From contig JACPNG010000011.1 in assembly GCA_016185605.1 (NCBI GenBank), forward strand, positions 1 to 61,841: a DNA stretch of 61,841 nucleotides, in the 5' to 3' direction. Shown piece after piece: positions 28,338 through 38,646 of this stretch. Positions within the stretch are counted from its first letter, which is position 1. Each line of letters opens with the position of its first letter. The position numbers were made by a program, and so were the translations under genes. The notes below the pieces were generated by a model, which did not search any database, was not told where the DNA came from, and saw only the letters and a list, made by a program, of their open reading frames with translations. This DNA is from Candidatus Woesearchaeota archaeon. GTDB taxonomy: Archaea > Nanobdellota > Nanobdellia > SCGC-AAA011-G17 > JACPNG01.

Positions 28338-29759
28338 CTACCCATTATAATTTATCCCCTTCCAACATTGAACTCTTTGTTTATTGCCGTTAGTATCTAA
28401 ATTAGGTCTATAATCTTCTACCCTTACTTGTCTTTGAAGTTCCTTATGAAACATATTCTCTGGTACCATTGGATAATTATTGTTTCTGCAATAATCAGTA
28501 TAATGTGTGTATAGTTGTTTTTTTGCTACAAAATCATCAAAAGAGATAAGAATGTGGTCTATCACAAATGAAGCCACAGAATCAGACTTTCGGACATATT
28601 CATCTCTAACTTCATTTATGGATTTAGCATTACTGAAATCCCCTTGTTCTAAAAGTCTTTTTAGCCCTTCTATTGCCCAATTTAATAACCCAGACATTTC
28701 TTCTGGAGTTGTTAATCTCTCCAAAAGCTTCTTATCAACTTTATTTCCTATGAATTGGTTAGGAAACATCAAGATGATCCATCTTCTAAAGAAAGCGTCT
28801 GTATCATCTGGAGTTTTTGGAATTTGATTGCAACTAAATATTTGTTTGGCATAATTTATAAAAAAGAATTTATCCTTAAACTTCTTTTCAGCAGGGATCA
28901 AGTCTTCTCCAGTTAACATTTTAAAAAAAGAGGTTTGTTGTAACGCTTTTGATGGTAAATCAGCAAACATATTTGCTAATTTTCCAAATAAAGAGGATAG
29001 TGAAAATCTATTATTCTCCAATGATTGTAGTTGAAGTGAAGCAACATTCCTTTGTCCGAGAAACATTCTTAATAAATTAATAAGGGTTGATTTCCCATTT
29101 GCACCAGTTCCAACTAACATAAATGCTTTATGTATTGGATAAGATTTATATAAACAATATCCAAATAATTCTTGTATAACATTTATTGAATCATCCTTAA
29201 CAATTTCACTTATGAATTTCATGATCTTGGGACAAGTAGCATTTCTTAGATAAACTACTGGGATTTTACCAAAAAAGAATAAATTCGAAGAATATGGTTC
29301 AACTTGCATGGAATTAAGATCAAGAACACCTCCAATTAAGCATATTTTATCTTTCGGTTCTTGAATTTTTTCTCTGTTTTCATAAGTCCTTCTTTTAATA
29401 TGTGCTAACGTTTCATTTACAATGTGGGTATTATTTAAATTTCTTAATATAGATTGTATTTGGCTACTGAGTATTTTTTCTCCTAGATTTTCATAGATTC
29501 CTTCTTGTTTATTGTAAATAAAAACCTCATCAGTGTCCTTGAATGTTATTATAATTTTTGTATTCAATAGATGATTACTTAATTGATAAATTCCTTCTTG
29601 TTTATTGTCCTTTATTAAAATCCTGATTCCTTCTAATTCTTTTTCAGTTTCAATTTTTTCTAATATTGGAATAAATTTATTATTTGGATCTTCTTTTCTT
29701 TTTTGATTTCTAAACTCTCTTGCTTTTTCTTCTGTTACAATTAAATTATCGGTTGTCAT
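28338..29759 (-). CDS. D5-like / P4-type primase-helicase (SF3 ATPase)
   Basis: 'MLVGTGANGKSTLINLLRMFLG', 'KQIFSCNQIPKTPDDTDAFFRRWIILMFPNQF'. Confidence 0.9.
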   Translation of the reverse strand: MTTDNLIVTEEKAREFRNQKRKEDPNNKFIPILEKIETEKELEGIRILIKDNKQEGIYQLSNHLLNTKIIITFKDTDEVFIYNKQEGIYENLGEKILSSQIQSILRNLNNTHIVNETLAHIKRRTYENREKIQEPKDKICLIGGVLDLNSMQVEPYSSNLFFFGKIPVVYLRNATCPKIMKFISEIVKDDSINVIQELFGYCLYKSYPIHKAFMLVGTGANGKSTLINLLRMFLGQRNVASLQLQSLENNRFSLSSLFGKLANMFADLPSKALQQTSFFKMLTGEDLIPAEKKFKDKFFFINYAKQIFSCNQIPKTPDDTDAFFRRWIILMFPNQFIGNKVDKKLLERLTTPEEMSGLLNWAIEGLKRLLEQGDFSNAKSINEVRDEYVRKSDSVASFVIDHILISFDDFVAKKQLYTHYTDYCRNNNYPMVPENMFHKELQRQVRVEDYRPNLDTNGNKQRVQCWKGINYNG

Positions 29760-29927
29760 AGCTGACTCCCGACAACGCTTCCTGATATTAAAACTAAAGA
29801 TGAAACATCTTCCAAGTTGACAAAAACCAAAGATCCAAATTTATCACGAACTGTGAGAGAATTATTACTGATAGAAAGAAGGACACAATGGTAAACTATC
29901 CTATTTTTTAGAAAAATCTTAAATCTT

Positions 29928-30176
29928 TTACCTAACTAATTTTAATTCATTCTCTATTTTTAATTTTAATTTTGTGTCTTCCTCGAGCTTTCTAAAGATT
30001 AATAAACGGATTACATGTGAAAATGAAAGGTCTTTTCCAACTAAGACACTAAACAATTTTTGATAATTTTTTATATAAGAAATTTCTGATTGACGGAGAT
30101 AAATCTGTTTTTGAATTCTTGCCCCATTAGATACAATTTGCTTTTTAATTTCTAATATTTCACCCATTTTCAACAT
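29928..30176 (-). CDS. small basic protein, possible RHH-type DNA-binding protein
   Basis: 82 aa; 'QIYLRQSEISYIKNYQKLFSVLVGKDLSFSHVIRLLIFRKL'. Confidence 0.4.
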   Translation of the reverse strand: MLKMGEILEIKKQIVSNGARIQKQIYLRQSEISYIKNYQKLFSVLVGKDLSFSHVIRLLIFRKLEEDTKLKLKIENELKLVR

Positions 30177-30403
30177 TACTTAATATATTTAAACTCAACA
30201 AAGAAATTAATATTGTAAAATCATCAGTGAAGATTCTTAATCTTTGCTGGTTTTTTTTGTTTTAATTCTTTTTCGACTTCTTTGATGAGTTGCTCTATTC
30301 GGGTTACCCATAAAGGAAGTTCTTTCATATACATCATATATCAACACAATATTTAAATATAGAGGTTAGTTAAAGTTAACACCTATATTTATCATAAGAG
30401 AAA

Positions 30404-31948
30404 ATGTTAGATAATATAAATAATTCATTACGAGGTAAAGAGAATGAAGTATTCTCACTATTTTTTAGTCAGTGGAATAATATAAAGGGCTTCTCAAAGA
30501 TTTATGATAAAAGATATCCTACTAAGAAAAATGGGAAATATGTATGTAAAAAATGCAATATGTCTACAAACTCTCCACCGAATAATAAAATATGGAGATG
30601 TGAAAATAATATAGAAAAAAATGAAAAATGTAACCAAAAATTTATTATTCCTGGGTCTAAGGAAGATAAAAATTATAGTAATAATCCAGTGGTACGTGAT
30701 TTTTTTGATAAATGTAAAGAAAGAGGTTGGCTAGATTTTAAGAAAATAGAAAAAGAATCAGATAGATCAAGTAAAAAAGGAAAATTACATAAAGTACCAA
30801 ATGATAAGATTGGTGGGTTTAGACTTAATATTAATTCACTTCTTGATTTAAACAATATTAATCTTAGTGAAAATGAAAAAACAAAACGCTTTTTAGAGTT
30901 ATATTTAGAACTATCAGAAATTAGAGATATCGTTTCTAAGAATATAATAGAAAAATTAGATATATTTACAAACATATTAGAAAGAAGACTCATAAAACAG
31001 TTACTTAATATAAATTTAATAATCAACCCTTATAAAAATATGAAATATTTGGGAATTCTTAACTATTTTGATACTTCAGATATAAAATCTGAAGATATTA
31101 AAGAATTTAGATATTTTTCATCTAAACCTTCAAAAGAAGCTAAGAAATTACTCAAACAATCTATGCCTTCTGAATTTATAGAAAATATAAAAAAGAGAGA
31201 CAAAGAAAGGAAAATCTCATTAGTTCAATCTATTAAATATTTTCTTAATGATCCAAAATTCAATAATAAAGAAGAGAGAATTAAAAAAAGAATTTCCATA
31301 ATAGATAATTTTGATTTATTATTATCTAATATAAAAAAAGATGAGTTGTCTGATGAAGAAAAAGAGATATTGAAAGATAAAGTGGAAACTTTTACAATAT
31401 TAATGTCTTATTATTTTATAGAGAATATTGTAGAGATTTTAGCCAATATGAATAAACCAACTCTTAAAGAAGCTATAGAATTAAATTTAAAGAATAAATA
31501 TTTTGAGTTAGTAAATAAGTACAAAAATTTACCTAAGAAATTTTGGGAAGAGAAAACTTATCCTTTTAACGAAAATGAAAATGAAGGATTATTTATGTTT
31601 AAGATGAGGTATCTCAAATGGGAAAATAAAATAAACAAATCCGAATTTGAATTAATCAAAATTATATATATAGAAGAGATTTCTAAAAGATTTGAAGTGA
31701 TATCATTAAGCTTGTTAAAATTATTAGTAATTTTAAATGAAGAATTTTCATACAATGAAGAGAAAGAAGAGATAAGCAAAATTAAGGGAAAAATTATTGA
31801 TGAAGGCATAAAAAAATTTAAAGAGATTACATTAGATAAAATAAAGAACCTTCCAAAAAGGTTTGAACAAATTATAAATTATTTTAAAAATGAATCTCAA
31901 GAAGAATATGGAGAGCTTATTAAAAGATTAGAATCATTTGAAAATTAA
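30404..31948 (+). CDS. hypothetical protein with zinc-finger-like N-terminus
   Basis: 514 aa; 'YVCKKCNMSTNSPPNNKIWRCENNIEKNEKC'. Confidence 0.55.
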   Translation: MLDNINNSLRGKENEVFSLFFSQWNNIKGFSKIYDKRYPTKKNGKYVCKKCNMSTNSPPNNKIWRCENNIEKNEKCNQKFIIPGSKEDKNYSNNPVVRDFFDKCKERGWLDFKKIEKESDRSSKKGKLHKVPNDKIGGFRLNINSLLDLNNINLSENEKTKRFLELYLELSEIRDIVSKNIIEKLDIFTNILERRLIKQLLNINLIINPYKNMKYLGILNYFDTSDIKSEDIKEFRYFSSKPSKEAKKLLKQSMPSEFIENIKKRDKERKISLVQSIKYFLNDPKFNNKEERIKKRISIIDNFDLLLSNIKKDELSDEEKEILKDKVETFTILMSYYFIENIVEILANMNKPTLKEAIELNLKNKYFELVNKYKNLPKKFWEEKTYPFNENENEGLFMFKMRYLKWENKINKSEFELIKIIYIEEISKRFEVISLSLLKLLVILNEEFSYNEEKEEISKIKGKIIDEGIKKFKEITLDKIKNLPKRFEQIINYFKNESQEEYGELIKRLESFEN

Positions 31949-31956
31949 TAAAATAA

Positions 31957-32229
31957 TTATATTCTTTCAAAAAATCCTAGAGTATCTGGAGTCCAATTCT
32001 GCTTACATTTTTTGTTTTTACATTCAATAGTTACCCATTGTCTTTTATTTTTTCCTTTTATCTTATATCCATTATCATGGTCACACATATTAATTTTATC
32101 TAACGATAATGGTTCTCCACAAAAACAAGTAGTACGCCTAAATTTCCTACTCATAGCTTTTCTTAATCTTTCTTTAATCTCTTCTATTTCCCACTCTTTA
32201 TTGTTTAAATATTCCACATTATCTCTCAT
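31957..32229 (-). CDS. zinc-finger-containing hypothetical protein
   Basis: 90 aa with 'TTCFCGEPL....MCDH' and 'IECKNKKCKQNW'. Confidence 0.55.
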   Translation of the reverse strand: MRDNVEYLNNKEWEIEEIKERLRKAMSRKFRRTTCFCGEPLSLDKINMCDHDNGYKIKGKNKRQWVTIECKNKKCKQNWTPDTLGFFERI

Positions 32230-32250
32230 TTAACCTCCTATAATTAATTT

Positions 32251-32454
32251 TTAGAACTTATGATCTCTTTTTGTAATCTTAAATATCAAGGTCTTAGTCT
32301 TTGGGTTGTATTTAACGAATTTAAGCTTCATAACCTCGCTTTTCTTGTATTTCTTGTCTGGAATAAGAACTAAATCTGGTAAATGGTCTCTTTTCTTTAA
32401 TTCAGCTTTTGCTGTTCTATAGATATATTTTCCTGTCTCTTTTATCCTTGCCAT
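32251..32454 (-). CDS. hypothetical small basic protein
   Basis: 67 aa ORF. Confidence 0.45.
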   Translation of the reverse strand: MARIKETGKYIYRTAKAELKKRDHLPDLVLIPDKKYKKSEVMKLKFVKYNPKTKTLIFKITKRDHKF

Positions 32455-32987
32455 TTGAATATAACTATTAAAGTATATAAATAGAATATTTTAAAGGTTT
32501 CTGTGATTTACGACCTTTTTATTATTTTTAAAAGATTATATAATCAGCTTTGACGAATAACTAGTAAAAAACACTAAATTGAAGAATAACCCATAGTTTT
32601 GAAGAATAAGTCAGAACACCCCTCAAATTGATGATAATAAAATAATTACATCAATCATCAATCCAAATACAGCACCAATATATCCACCAATTCCTTTCTT
32701 TAATCCAAGTAGTTGTTTTCCTATTGCTTCTCCTATCACAGTAGATATAAAGAAAATTATTGCTGAAAATACCCAAATTTTAATCATATCAATGTCGCTT
32801 GGCATTTTAACTTCCCTTTTTAAATTAAAAATGCATATGACCATCCAATCATTGAGAGGGGTATAGCAACATAATTATTTCTAGAGAGAACCGCTATAAA
32901 GATGGCAATACTAAATAAAGCTGGGGGGATAAGTTCCACAATTTCTATCATTTTAATCGATTAAAACTATAGTAGTTTATATAAATT

Positions 32988-33275
32988 TTACTTTTTTCTA
33001 GCCTTTGATTTCTTTGAAGATTTTACATATTTAACCCTATTTTCCAGAATTATCTTTATTTTATTTAATCTGTCTAATATTGATTTTTTGGGAGAATATA
33101 CTACTCCAGCGATGTTCCAAACAACTGCCTCGCAGTCATTAGAACAGACATTCCCTATCTCTTTCTTTGAAGCTCTTATCTTGAAATAGGTATTAGGTAG
33201 ATTATTAAGACAGACAATACAACTGCCAGAAGGCTCTTTCGTTTCAATTCTTGTTGAGTTTAGATATGATCCCAT
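32988..33275 (-). CDS. zinc-finger-containing hypothetical protein
   Basis: 'CIVCLNNL...GNVCSNDCEAVVW'. Confidence 0.5.
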   Translation of the reverse strand: MGSYLNSTRIETKEPSGSCIVCLNNLPNTYFKIRASKKEIGNVCSNDCEAVVWNIAGVVYSPKKSILDRLNKIKIILENRVKYVKSSKKSKARKK

Positions 33276-33800
33276 ATTAAATCAATCATCTATGGATTTA
33301 AAAAATTAATTATGACAAAAAGTAATAAAACAGCTTAAATTCTTTTTTATTATCTATATGCTTATTCCAATATATTGATTCACAGTCATTGCCACAGAAA
33401 TAATAATTATCCTTAGTTATATTCTTGTTTGTTACTATATTACCACAGATAAAGCATGACTCTTTTTTCATATGATTTTAGAATATCTTTGGTTTTTTAT
33501 AATTATTGTGGTATTCTATAGTTCTATAAGGATCTTATACAGAAGAAGTGATATTCCTATCAGTCCAAGAACTATGCCTATTATTGCCAAAATGTTTATT
33601 ATTAACTTTTTATTAGACATCTTACATTAGTTGATATAGTTTTCCTTTATAATTGTTGTACTATAAAAATTTTAAGATTATTTTTTATTGTTCTTTACTT
33701 TTTAATAGTAATGGATTATTAGAAATCTCGTAAGAGTGATATGGGGAAAGATAATATGAATGTGGAAAAAAGAAGAGAGATTAGATGGGGTGGTAAATAA

Positions 33801-33980
33801 ATGAAAAGAAGAAATGAAGAATATATAACCAATAAAACAATAAGTGAACTTATAAATGAGAATATTTGTCCAAGTTGTGAGTGTAGATTAATCTTAGATG
33901 GCAAATATTGTAAGAATTGTGGTTGGACACATAAATATGGGGAATATATAATTAGTTTATATAATGAAGAGGATAATTAA
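33801..33980 (+). CDS. small zinc-ribbon protein (59 aa)
   Basis: 'ENICPSCECRLILDGKYCKNCGW'; not in the supplied ORF track. Confidence 0.5.
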   Translation: MKRRNEEYITNKTISELINENICPSCECRLILDGKYCKNCGWTHKYGEYIISLYNEEDN

Positions 33981-34023
33981 TAAAACTTATTAATCTAGTA
34001 AAATTCATAATTAAGTTAAAAAA

Positions 34024-34938
34024 ATGACTCTATTTGAAACTATAGTTGTAATTTTGATACTTTTACTAATTGGTTTAGTCATACACTTAATTAGAAAAAT
34101 AAAGCCTATAGAAGAGCCTAAAACTCATGGAGAAATAATGAGCAGATTTGCTGAAATAAAAACTATTATTGATGAAAGAGAAAAGAAGCATGAAAAGATA
34201 GAAGAAAAGAGGGATGAATTTCTAAAGCAAAATACTGATAATTTATCAAAAGAATTAACAAATTTTACAAGATTAATAAGTGGTACAAAGAAAAGTGGTA
34301 ATATTGGAGAAAATATGCTAAAAGAGGTTTTACATCCATTCATAAAATCAGGTAAAATAATGACTAATCTACATATAGATAACAAAGTTGTTGAGTTTGC
34401 TTGGAAAATAACTAATAATAAATTTGTTCCTATAGATTCCAAATTTCCAGATATAATAGATTTATATAAGGATTATTTTGAAGCAAAAGAGGAAAAAGAG
34501 CAACAAAAGTATAAAAGAGAAATAATAAATAAATTAAGAAAGTCTATAGATGAAGCAAAGAAGTATAAAAATAAAAGAAATACCACAGACAAAGTTATAA
34601 TAGCCATACCAGATGCTATTTTTGAATTAATACCAGAAATTAACTCTGATTTTGAATCTACTGGTGTTATTGTTTGTGGTTATAGTTTTGTTACATACAT
34701 ATCAGCACATATTGAAAGAGAATACTTAATTATTGTTGAAAGTGGAGAGATTGGAGAATATAGGGAATTATTAGATAAGATTATGTCTCTTATATATGAA
34801 ATTAAGAAAAAAACTGAAACTATAGATAAAGGAGTTAATATGGTTGGTAATGCTAATATAGAAATTAAAAAATCAGTTATAGAAGCAGAAAGCAGTAAAC
34901 CCAAACAAAAGAAAAAAATTGTTGTAGGTAATAAATAA
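34024..34938 (+). CDS. RmuC-like DNA recombination protein
   Basis: N-terminal TM; 'SGNIGENMLKEVLHPF', 'FVPIDSKFP', 'DKVIIAIPDAIFELI'. Confidence 0.7.
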   Translation: MTLFETIVVILILLLIGLVIHLIRKIKPIEEPKTHGEIMSRFAEIKTIIDEREKKHEKIEEKRDEFLKQNTDNLSKELTNFTRLISGTKKSGNIGENMLKEVLHPFIKSGKIMTNLHIDNKVVEFAWKITNNKFVPIDSKFPDIIDLYKDYFEAKEEKEQQKYKREIINKLRKSIDEAKKYKNKRNTTDKVIIAIPDAIFELIPEINSDFESTGVIVCGYSFVTYISAHIEREYLIIVESGEIGEYRELLDKIMSLIYEIKKKTETIDKGVNMVGNANIEIKKSVIEAESSKPKQKKKIVVGNK

Positions 34939-35002
34939 TGATCAATATGACTTTATCTAAGTACTATATTATATTAATCTAAGATAATCCTCCATTTAAG
35001 AT

Positions 35003-36550
35003 TTAAAAGCTTCTTTCTTTTTTTAAATCTCTATTTTCAGCTTTCAAATATATTTCATCAATCTCTTCTTGTGTACAATCATCAAAACTTTTCTTTTTCC
35101 TTCTACACAATTCAATATATTTTGGTAACATTTTCTTTTGATATGGACTAATTTCCATAGCCTTTTCAAAAAAATTAATAGCTTCTTTAAAATTACCTAA
35201 ACCCATATAACAATAACCTACTCCCTTTAGTAAACTTCCAGTAGTTTTTATTTTCATAGCTTCTTTAAAATATTCAATTCCTTTCTGAAATTTACCAGAT
35301 TCTTTACATAAATAACCTTTATTCATTAACTCTTCAAATGGACTGAGTTTCTTTTTAATTGTTTTTTGCTTTTTTAATTGGATATAAGGTTGCTCTTTTA
35401 GTACTAATTCCTTAACTTCATTAAAATCAAAATTTATAAGCGGTTTTTTTGATAAACTATTCTTTGCTTTTTTAACTAATTTTTTATCTCTAATACTAAA
35501 TAGATAAATCGTATTTTCAGGATTAGCAGTAGTTACAATAATCTCAGTTCCATCATCTGATATAGCTTGTCCGCCAATATTAGAGCTAAATTTCTTTTCA
35601 AATAATTTTTTTCCATTCTTACTAAAAAAATATATTTTTCCAGCAAGTTCACCAGTAAAGGATATCCAATCTATAATTACAACTATTCCATCATTAGTGA
35701 CAAAAGCTCCATTTGGTCTGGAGATGTCCTTTTGCCATAAAATCTTTCTTTCATTTTCTATTAAATATACCTGACCAGAAATAGTCTTTTCATTGCCATA
35801 TTCATCTTCTTCCCCATGTGCATCACAATAAGCTACAATATATTTATTATTATTTGATTTACTATATTGACCATAGAATTCTCCTTCTTTATCCCCTAAT
35901 GTTATCCATTCATCATCAATGTCTATAGAGAAATTATTGAAATCAGTTACTTTTTCCAAAAGCATATCATCTTCGTTATAATCCTCATCATCAATATCAA
36001 ATCCAATTGAGAAACCAGCTTTATCTCCATAGTTTTTAATCTGACTAACTTTTAATTCCTTTCCTAATAGTTTAATATCTTTTTTAAATTGAGTTATCTC
36101 ATTCTTACAAGAATCAATATCTATATGTTTTTCTATTTCTAATACTAGTTTGAAAGCACCCTTACTAATTTTTCCTATTTTCTGTCTAAAATCTTGATAA
36201 ACATTAGAATTAATTTTACCTTCATTCGATCCAGATTCTATAGTTTCATCACATCTATCAAAAATTTCTTCAAATTCTTTATATATCTTTTTTAATTCAT
36301 TTTGAGTAATATTTAATTCTTTTAAATTCTCTTCATTAAGATTATTCTTATAATTATTTATAAGATTGCTATAAAAAAATCCTTCAACTACATCTATGGC
36401 TAGATTTTGAATTGTATCTACTTTAGGTGACTTTGAAACCATCCATTTAGCCTGTTCAATAACTGGTCTAAGTTTATTAAGAAATTCATTTGATGTGCTT
36501 TGAACCTTTCCTTTTTCAGAACCAAATAATTTATCAAAAAATCCAGTCAT
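35003..36550 (-). CDS. TPR-repeat protein with propeller-like central region
   Basis: C-terminal TPRs 'GYLCKESGKFQKGIEYFKEAMKI...GYCYMGLGNFKEAINFFEKAMEI'. Confidence 0.6.
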   Translation of the reverse strand: MTGFFDKLFGSEKGKVQSTSNEFLNKLRPVIEQAKWMVSKSPKVDTIQNLAIDVVEGFFYSNLINNYKNNLNEENLKELNITQNELKKIYKEFEEIFDRCDETIESGSNEGKINSNVYQDFRQKIGKISKGAFKLVLEIEKHIDIDSCKNEITQFKKDIKLLGKELKVSQIKNYGDKAGFSIGFDIDDEDYNEDDMLLEKVTDFNNFSIDIDDEWITLGDKEGEFYGQYSKSNNNKYIVAYCDAHGEEDEYGNEKTISGQVYLIENERKILWQKDISRPNGAFVTNDGIVVIIDWISFTGELAGKIYFFSKNGKKLFEKKFSSNIGGQAISDDGTEIIVTTANPENTIYLFSIRDKKLVKKAKNSLSKKPLINFDFNEVKELVLKEQPYIQLKKQKTIKKKLSPFEELMNKGYLCKESGKFQKGIEYFKEAMKIKTTGSLLKGVGYCYMGLGNFKEAINFFEKAMEISPYQKKMLPKYIELCRRKKKSFDDCTQEEIDEIYLKAENRDLKKERSF

Positions 36551-36945
36551 TTTAATTTTTTCTTCTTTTCAAATAATTGAACTATTTTAATAAATAATCC
36601 TCCTAATATACCACTGCTAGTAAAAATAGCACTTACTAATAACATTAATATTCCAATAATAAATAGAATAACCCCAATGAAAGCACCGATTATTGTGAAA
36701 ATTAAAATTATTCCTATAAAAATGAGTATAACTCCTAAAATAGATAAAGCAAAGCCACTCAATAATCCAATTCCTGCTGTTTGAGTAGCTGTACTAAATT
36801 GACTAAATTTCTTAACTTTTATAGGATGCCTATTAGCATATTTATCCTTACAACTTATACTGCAAAATCTTTTACTATTATACCAATATAAATAACCTAT
36901 CTTAAATTTATTAAGTTTATTACCACAATAAGGACAATCATTCAT
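36547..36945 (-). CDS. zinc-ribbon multi-pass membrane protein
   Basis: 'CPYCGNKLN...FCSISCKDKYA' then hydrophobic helices; ATGA overlap with TPR gene. Confidence 0.6.
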   Translation of the reverse strand: MNDCPYCGNKLNKFKIGYLYWYNSKRFCSISCKDKYANRHPIKVKKFSQFSTATQTAGIGLLSGFALSILGVILIFIGIILIFTIIGAFIGVILFIIGILMLLVSAIFTSSGILGGLFIKIVQLFEKKKKLK

Positions 36946-37034
36946 AAAAAGAATCTATATTATTAGAATTTAAAGGTTTTTAGTCTTTGTAGCTTTGCCC
37001 GACAACTAACTCCTGCCCGAAAAGTATAATTACT

Positions 37035-37322
37035 TTAAAACCTCAAAATTATTAAGGTATTTGTTACTTCTATGTTTTCCTCTCCTTTAATAGTTCTTAA
37101 GAGATACTTATTTTCGATCTTATCAACTATGAAATGCCATCTACCAAAATCTTTTTCCTTTTTCTTGTCTAATTTTACTCTTTTTAGCATATCATTTAAG
37201 GTTAAGGATGGAATTATCAAAATCTGCCCCTCATCCTCACAAATAAACATAAAATAGAAATAATGTCTCGGTTTGAATGTCCTCTCATTAATCTGAAACC
37301 AATAATTTTCTGTAGCATCCAT
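37035..37322 (-). CDS. hypothetical protein
   Basis: 95 aa ORF. Confidence 0.4.
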   Translation of the reverse strand: MDATENYWFQINERTFKPRHYFYFMFICEDEGQILIIPSLTLNDMLKRVKLDKKKEKDFGRWHFIVDKIENKYLLRTIKGEENIEVTNTLIILRF

Positions 37323-37648
37323 ATACTTTTTAGAATATTTTACTTATATTTCATTATAGGTTATGTTTTCTCCTTTATCATTCCTTACTATTAAATCAAT
37401 AGCTTCTTTATCCAAAAATCTGCTATAAGGGTTATAGCCATTTTTATGTAAAACTAACTTTGCCATAGTTTCTCCGATTATTTCTTTATGTCCAGATGTT
37501 GAATTATCACTAATAAATTTATTTATCATTTTCTCTTAATAATCCTTTTTCTATAAAGATATATTGTAAGCATTATCCCAATCCCTAATCCAAGCATAAA
37601 ACCACCAATTACTAATCCTGTCTGTTGTAATGTTAGGTTCATTTTTTC

Positions 37649-38008
37649 CTATAATTTATCAATTATCTTCCTTAAAGACTCTTCCACTGCCTCATATCCT
37701 TTTCTTGATTTATCCAATTCTTCTGACACCTCATTTTTTTTATGCATAGCTACTTTATACCACATCTCTAACTTCTTGCCAGTATCCTTGTAGTCATCTA
37801 TTATATGTATTAACCATTCTATATATCCTTCAGTTGACCATTTAGAGAATATGAATGTAGAATCCTCTTTATTGTTTGGGTCATGTCTTTCTTTTCTATG
37901 ATCCTTACCTAGATATTTTTGAGGTTCATCTATCCACATATGCAATTCTCTATATTCTTTTCCTGTTCTTTTTTTGCTTTCCTCACAATGTATATTTAAT
38001 TCAGTCAT
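37649..38008 (-). CDS. hypothetical protein
   Basis: 119 aa; 'YRELHMWIDEPQKYLGKDHRKERHD'. Confidence 0.5.
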   Translation of the reverse strand: MTELNIHCEESKKRTGKEYRELHMWIDEPQKYLGKDHRKERHDPNNKEDSTFIFSKWSTEGYIEWLIHIIDDYKDTGKKLEMWYKVAMHKKNEVSEELDKSRKGYEAVEESLRKIIDKL

Positions 38009-38018
38009 TTTTCTTTAT

Positions 38019-38363
38019 CTATTTACTCTTCCAATAATCAAAAACTTTTCTTAATTCTCTAGCAAAGAATATTTCTCTACTCTCACCTTTATTTCTAAGC
38101 CCCAATTCTTCCCATAATGTAAAGAATCCATAAGCTGGACTTGGAGGATGAGAACCTTTCATAACTACAACTGTAGAAAGTAGGGGTCTACCATTTTTAT
38201 ACTCTTCCTTTGATATATCTCCTAAGATATGAGCAATCTCATTTCTATCTTTAATATTATCAAAGTCTAGGTTTAGATTACACTCATTATTTAAATCTGT
38301 ATAAGTCATAGTAGTTCCTCTTCTTGCCACATCCTTTAATTTTTCATAGACTTTTTTATTCAT
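38019..38363 (-). CDS. hypothetical protein
   Basis: 114 aa; coupled to the upstream AbrB-like ORF (TGA/ATG overlap). Confidence 0.5.
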   Translation of the reverse strand: MNKKVYEKLKDVARRGTTMTYTDLNNECNLNLDFDNIKDRNEIAHILGDISKEEYKNGRPLLSTVVVMKGSHPPSPAYGFFTLWEELGLRNKGESREIFFARELRKVFDYWKSK

Positions 38364-38506
38364 TTTTTCTTTAATATCAAACTTAGTTTCTCACCAGCCT
38401 TGATCTCAATTTTATCTTTATGTTGCCAACCGAAACTTTCAACTAAAGCTTTAGGCAAAGTCATAAGATATTGTTCTTTGTTTTTTACTAATGTTCTTAT
38501 AGTCAT
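38360..38506 (-). CDS. AbrB/MazE-like DNA-binding protein
   Basis: MTIRTLVKNKEQYLMTLPKALVESFGWQHKDKIEIKAGEKLSLILKKK; 48 aa, not in the ORF track. Confidence 0.55.
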   Translation of the reverse strand: MTIRTLVKNKEQYLMTLPKALVESFGWQHKDKIEIKAGEKLSLILKKK

Positions 38507-38615
38507 AATTTCACCCCAATAATCTTTATTAATATTACCACCAATAATAATAGTAATATTTATATAGTTTAAGTGGTTGTATTACTATAGGCATAAAACT
38601 TATAGGGCTAGTTCT

Positions 38616-38626
38616 CGACGAGTCCA
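38616..38626 (+). repeat. att site copy (distal end)
   Basis: CGACGAGTCCA identical to the tRNA-Ala 3' end. Confidence 0.8.
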
Positions 38627-38646
38627 TATTTTAATCAAGATTCTTA

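Larger units (their letters stand above)
14471..38626. mobile_element. Integrated genetic element (~24 kb) in the 3' end of tRNA-Ala
   Basis: CGACGAGTCCA at the tRNA 3' end repeated at 38616-38626; tyrosine integrase adjacent to the tRNA; primase/helicase, HerA-like ATPase and recombinases inside. Confidence 0.85.

Noticed and set aside
29760-29930. Possible coding remnant IKTKDETSSKLTKTKDPNLSRTVRELLLIERRTQW upstream of the primase
   Set aside because: No credible start codon or family; too short to support.
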